Made by a program: the position numbers and the translations under genes
The notes under the pieces: generated by a model
What the model was told of the DNA's origin: nothing
The model's input: only the letters and a program-made list of their open reading frames with translations
Databases searched by the model: none
Shown here: piece after piece, positions 32,922 to 34,485 of the stretch
Position numbering within the stretch: position 1 is the stretch's first letter
Layout: every line of letters begins with the position of its first letter
Assembly (NCBI GenBank): GCA_002717305.1
Contig: PBDH01000019.1
Location: 15,537-50,021, forward strand
Direction: 5' to 3'
Origin: Gammaproteobacteria bacterium
GTDB taxonomy: Bacteria; Pseudomonadota; Gammaproteobacteria; Pseudomonadales; Litorivicinaceae
DNA: 34,485 nt

Positions 32922-34485
32922 CTAGCTTGCCGCCTTGGCCCGACCTGCACGCTTGCGGTCGGACTCTTTGAGTAATTTTTTGCGAAGCCGTATATTGTTT
33001 GGTGTAACTTCAACAAGCTCATCATCATCAATGAATTCGAGGGCAGACTCAAGTGTTAGCTTGATAGGCGGTGTTAGAATTAAATTTTCGTCAGTGCCCG
33101 CGGCTCGGATATTGGTCAGTTGCTTACCTTTCACCGGATTTACCGGAAGATCGTTCGATCGTGCATGGAGACCAAGCAACATGCCTTCATATACCTCGAC
33201 ACCAGGTCCGAGCATTAAGCGGCCACGATCCTGCAAAGTGAAAAGTGAATAGCCTGTAGTTTCACCGTTTATCATTGACACCAATACGCCATTTACTCGA
33301 TTTCCAAGCTGACCTAGTTTTGCTGGTCCATAATGGTCGAACACATGGCTCATGATGCCAGTGCCTGAGGTCATAGTCAGGAACAGTGACCTAAACCCAA
33401 TCAGCCCACGCGCGGCGATAATATATTCTAGTCGCAATCTACCTTGGCCATCAGGCTCCAGATTTTTCATATCAGCTTTGCGAAGTCCCATAGCTTCCAT
33501 GACAGCACCCTGGTGCTGATCCTCGATATCGATGACAAGATACTCATAAGGCTCTTCCTTAACCCCCTCGACTACTCTTGTGATCACCTCAGGCCTCGAC
33601 ACACCGAGTTCAAACCCTTCGCGCCGCATCGATTCAATTAGAACAGATAGGTGAAGCTCTCCACGTCCCGACACAATAAATTTATCAGGAGATTCACCCT
33701 GCTCAACCCGCAACGCAACGTTATGAATGAGCTCGTGCTCGAGACGCTCCTTAATGTTACGAGACGTTACATATTTTCCGTCTCTTCCCGCAAAAGGACT
33801 GTCATTGACCTGGAAGGTCATACTCACTGTCGGCTCATCAACTATTAGTGGTGGCAAGCCTTCAATTAACGAGACTGAACAAACGGTATCCGAGATAGAG
33901 AGCGGATCCAGCCCAGTAATACACACAATATCACCTGCCGAGGCTGCATCTTGTTCAAGTCGTTCGAGACCCGTGTATCCGAAAATCTGCAAAACTTTGC
34001 CGTTTCGGATGTCGCCATTACGATTAACAACAGAGACCGGCTGATTCCGTTTCAACTGGCCACGACGGATTCGGCCAACTCCAATAACACCCTGAAATGC
34101 GTTGTAGTCCAAAGCTGATATTTGTAGCTGTAATGGTCCATCAAGGTCGACTTCAGGAGCTGGGCAATGGTCAATAATGGCCTGAAAGATTGGCTCCATG
34201 CTGTCAGTCAGCTGATCAAACTCCAAACCAGACGAGCCATTGATTGCCGAACAGTAGACAACTGGAAAATCGAGTTGTTCATCAGTAGCACCGAGCTGAT
34301 CGAACAGATCAAATACCCGGTCGATCGCGCCGTGAGGGTCGGCTCCAATCTTATCGATCTTGTTTACGATGACGATCGGCTTCAGCCCTTGCTTGAAAGC
34401 TTTTTGGGTCACGAAGCGAGTCTGGGGCATAGGGCCCTCGGCCGCATCTACCACCAACAAGACAGCATCGACCATCGACAACACA
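32922..34485 (-). CDS. typA: Ribosome-associated GTPase TypA/BipA, N-terminus cut by window edge
   Basis: About 521 residues of a translational GTPase related to EF-G and LepA are visible, ending at 32922. BipA binds the ribosome and helps 50S assembly and growth at low temperature or under stress. Seen are the end of the G domain (VDAAEGPMPQTRFV, the NKID guanine motif), domain II, the EF-G-like domains, and the BipA-specific C-terminus with LTNIRAAGTDENL and ITPNNIRLRKK-type sequence. About 85 N-terminal residues with the P-loop lie beyond the window. Confidence 0.95.
   Translation of the reverse strand, partial: VLSMVDAVLLVVDAAEGPMPQTRFVTQKAFKQGLKPIVIVNKIDKIGADPHGAIDRVFDLFDQLGATDEQLDFPVVYCSAINGSSGLEFDQLTDSMEPIFQAIIDHCPAPEVDLDGPLQLQISALDYNAFQGVIGVGRIRRGQLKRNQPVSVVNRNGDIRNGKVLQIFGYTGLERLEQDAASAGDIVCITGLDPLSISDTVCSVSLIEGLPPLIVDEPTVSMTFQVNDSPFAGRDGKYVTSRNIKERLEHELIHNVALRVEQGESPDKFIVSGRGELHLSVLIESMRREGFELGVSRPEVITRVVEGVKEEPYEYLVIDIEDQHQGAVMEAMGLRKADMKNLEPDGQGRLRLEYIIAARGLIGFRSLFLTMTSGTGIMSHVFDHYGPAKLGQLGNRVNGVLVSMINGETTGYSLFTLQDRGRLMLGPGVEVYEGMLLGLHARSNDLPVNPVKGKQLTNIRAAGTDENLILTPPIKLTLESALEFIDDDELVEVTPNNIRLRKKLLKESDRKRAGRAKAAS

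Noticed and set aside
1..34485. tRNA, rRNA, CRISPR, insertion sequence, phage or defence genes
   Set aside because: None seen on either strand. Intergenic stretches are all below 300 bases, and the coding content is ordinary housekeeping.

Overview
This 34.5 kb window is chromosomal housekeeping DNA of a gammaproteobacterium. Coding is dense on both strands and base composition is moderate by eye. Much of the gene order is, from memory, that of Pseudomonas-type gammaproteobacteria: aroK-aroB-damX-gltB-gltD-hemE; nuclease-rpmE-priA-argS-ftsN-hslV-hslU; and ubiE-ubiJ-ubiB-hisI-hisE-tatABC. The order is compressed, and pieces usually found between these blocks are missing. I cannot name a species. 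No insertion sequence, prophage, CRISPR array, tRNA or rRNA gene was seen.

Layout. At the left edge, glnK and the start of amtB run leftward from a sigma-54 type promoter with two NtrC-like sites. ubiK and then dnaE2 run rightward; dnaE2 sits directly behind a perfect LexA box that almost touches its start codon. From 4.1 to 16.4 kb a leftward block reads aroK-aroB-(DamX-like ATPase)-gltB-gltD-metY-hemE-tolC. The PBP1A gene diverges from aroK and converges on a secreted-type nuclease and rpmE. From 20.1 to 31.9 kb, twelve rightward genes and their tat neighbours are packed almost without gaps: priA, argS, ftsN, hslV, hslU, ubiE, ubiJ, ubiB, hisI, hisE, hinT, tatA, tatB, tatC. At the right edge a proline iminopeptidase and a truncated typA/bipA run leftward.

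How the genes work together. Nitrogen assimilation is represented by ammonium uptake and its PII sensor (amtB, glnK) and glutamate synthase (gltB, gltD). Ubiquinone synthesis has four genes (ubiK, ubiE, ubiJ, ubiB). Aromatic amino acid, histidine, methionine and heme synthesis are touched by aroK/aroB, hisI/hisE, metY and hemE. Envelope growth and division are represented by PBP1A, FtsN and the DamX-like protein, and export by TatABC and TolC. DNA maintenance is represented by PriA and DnaE2.

I found no convincing undescribed multi-gene system. The observations most worth a second look are small: an apparently leaderless SOS-controlled dnaE2 without imuA/imuB beside it, a PriA that lacks the winged-helix segment, a DamX-like protein without its SPOR domain, a well-formed NtrC/sigma-54 control region, and three convergent gene pairs whose stop codons overlap or abut.
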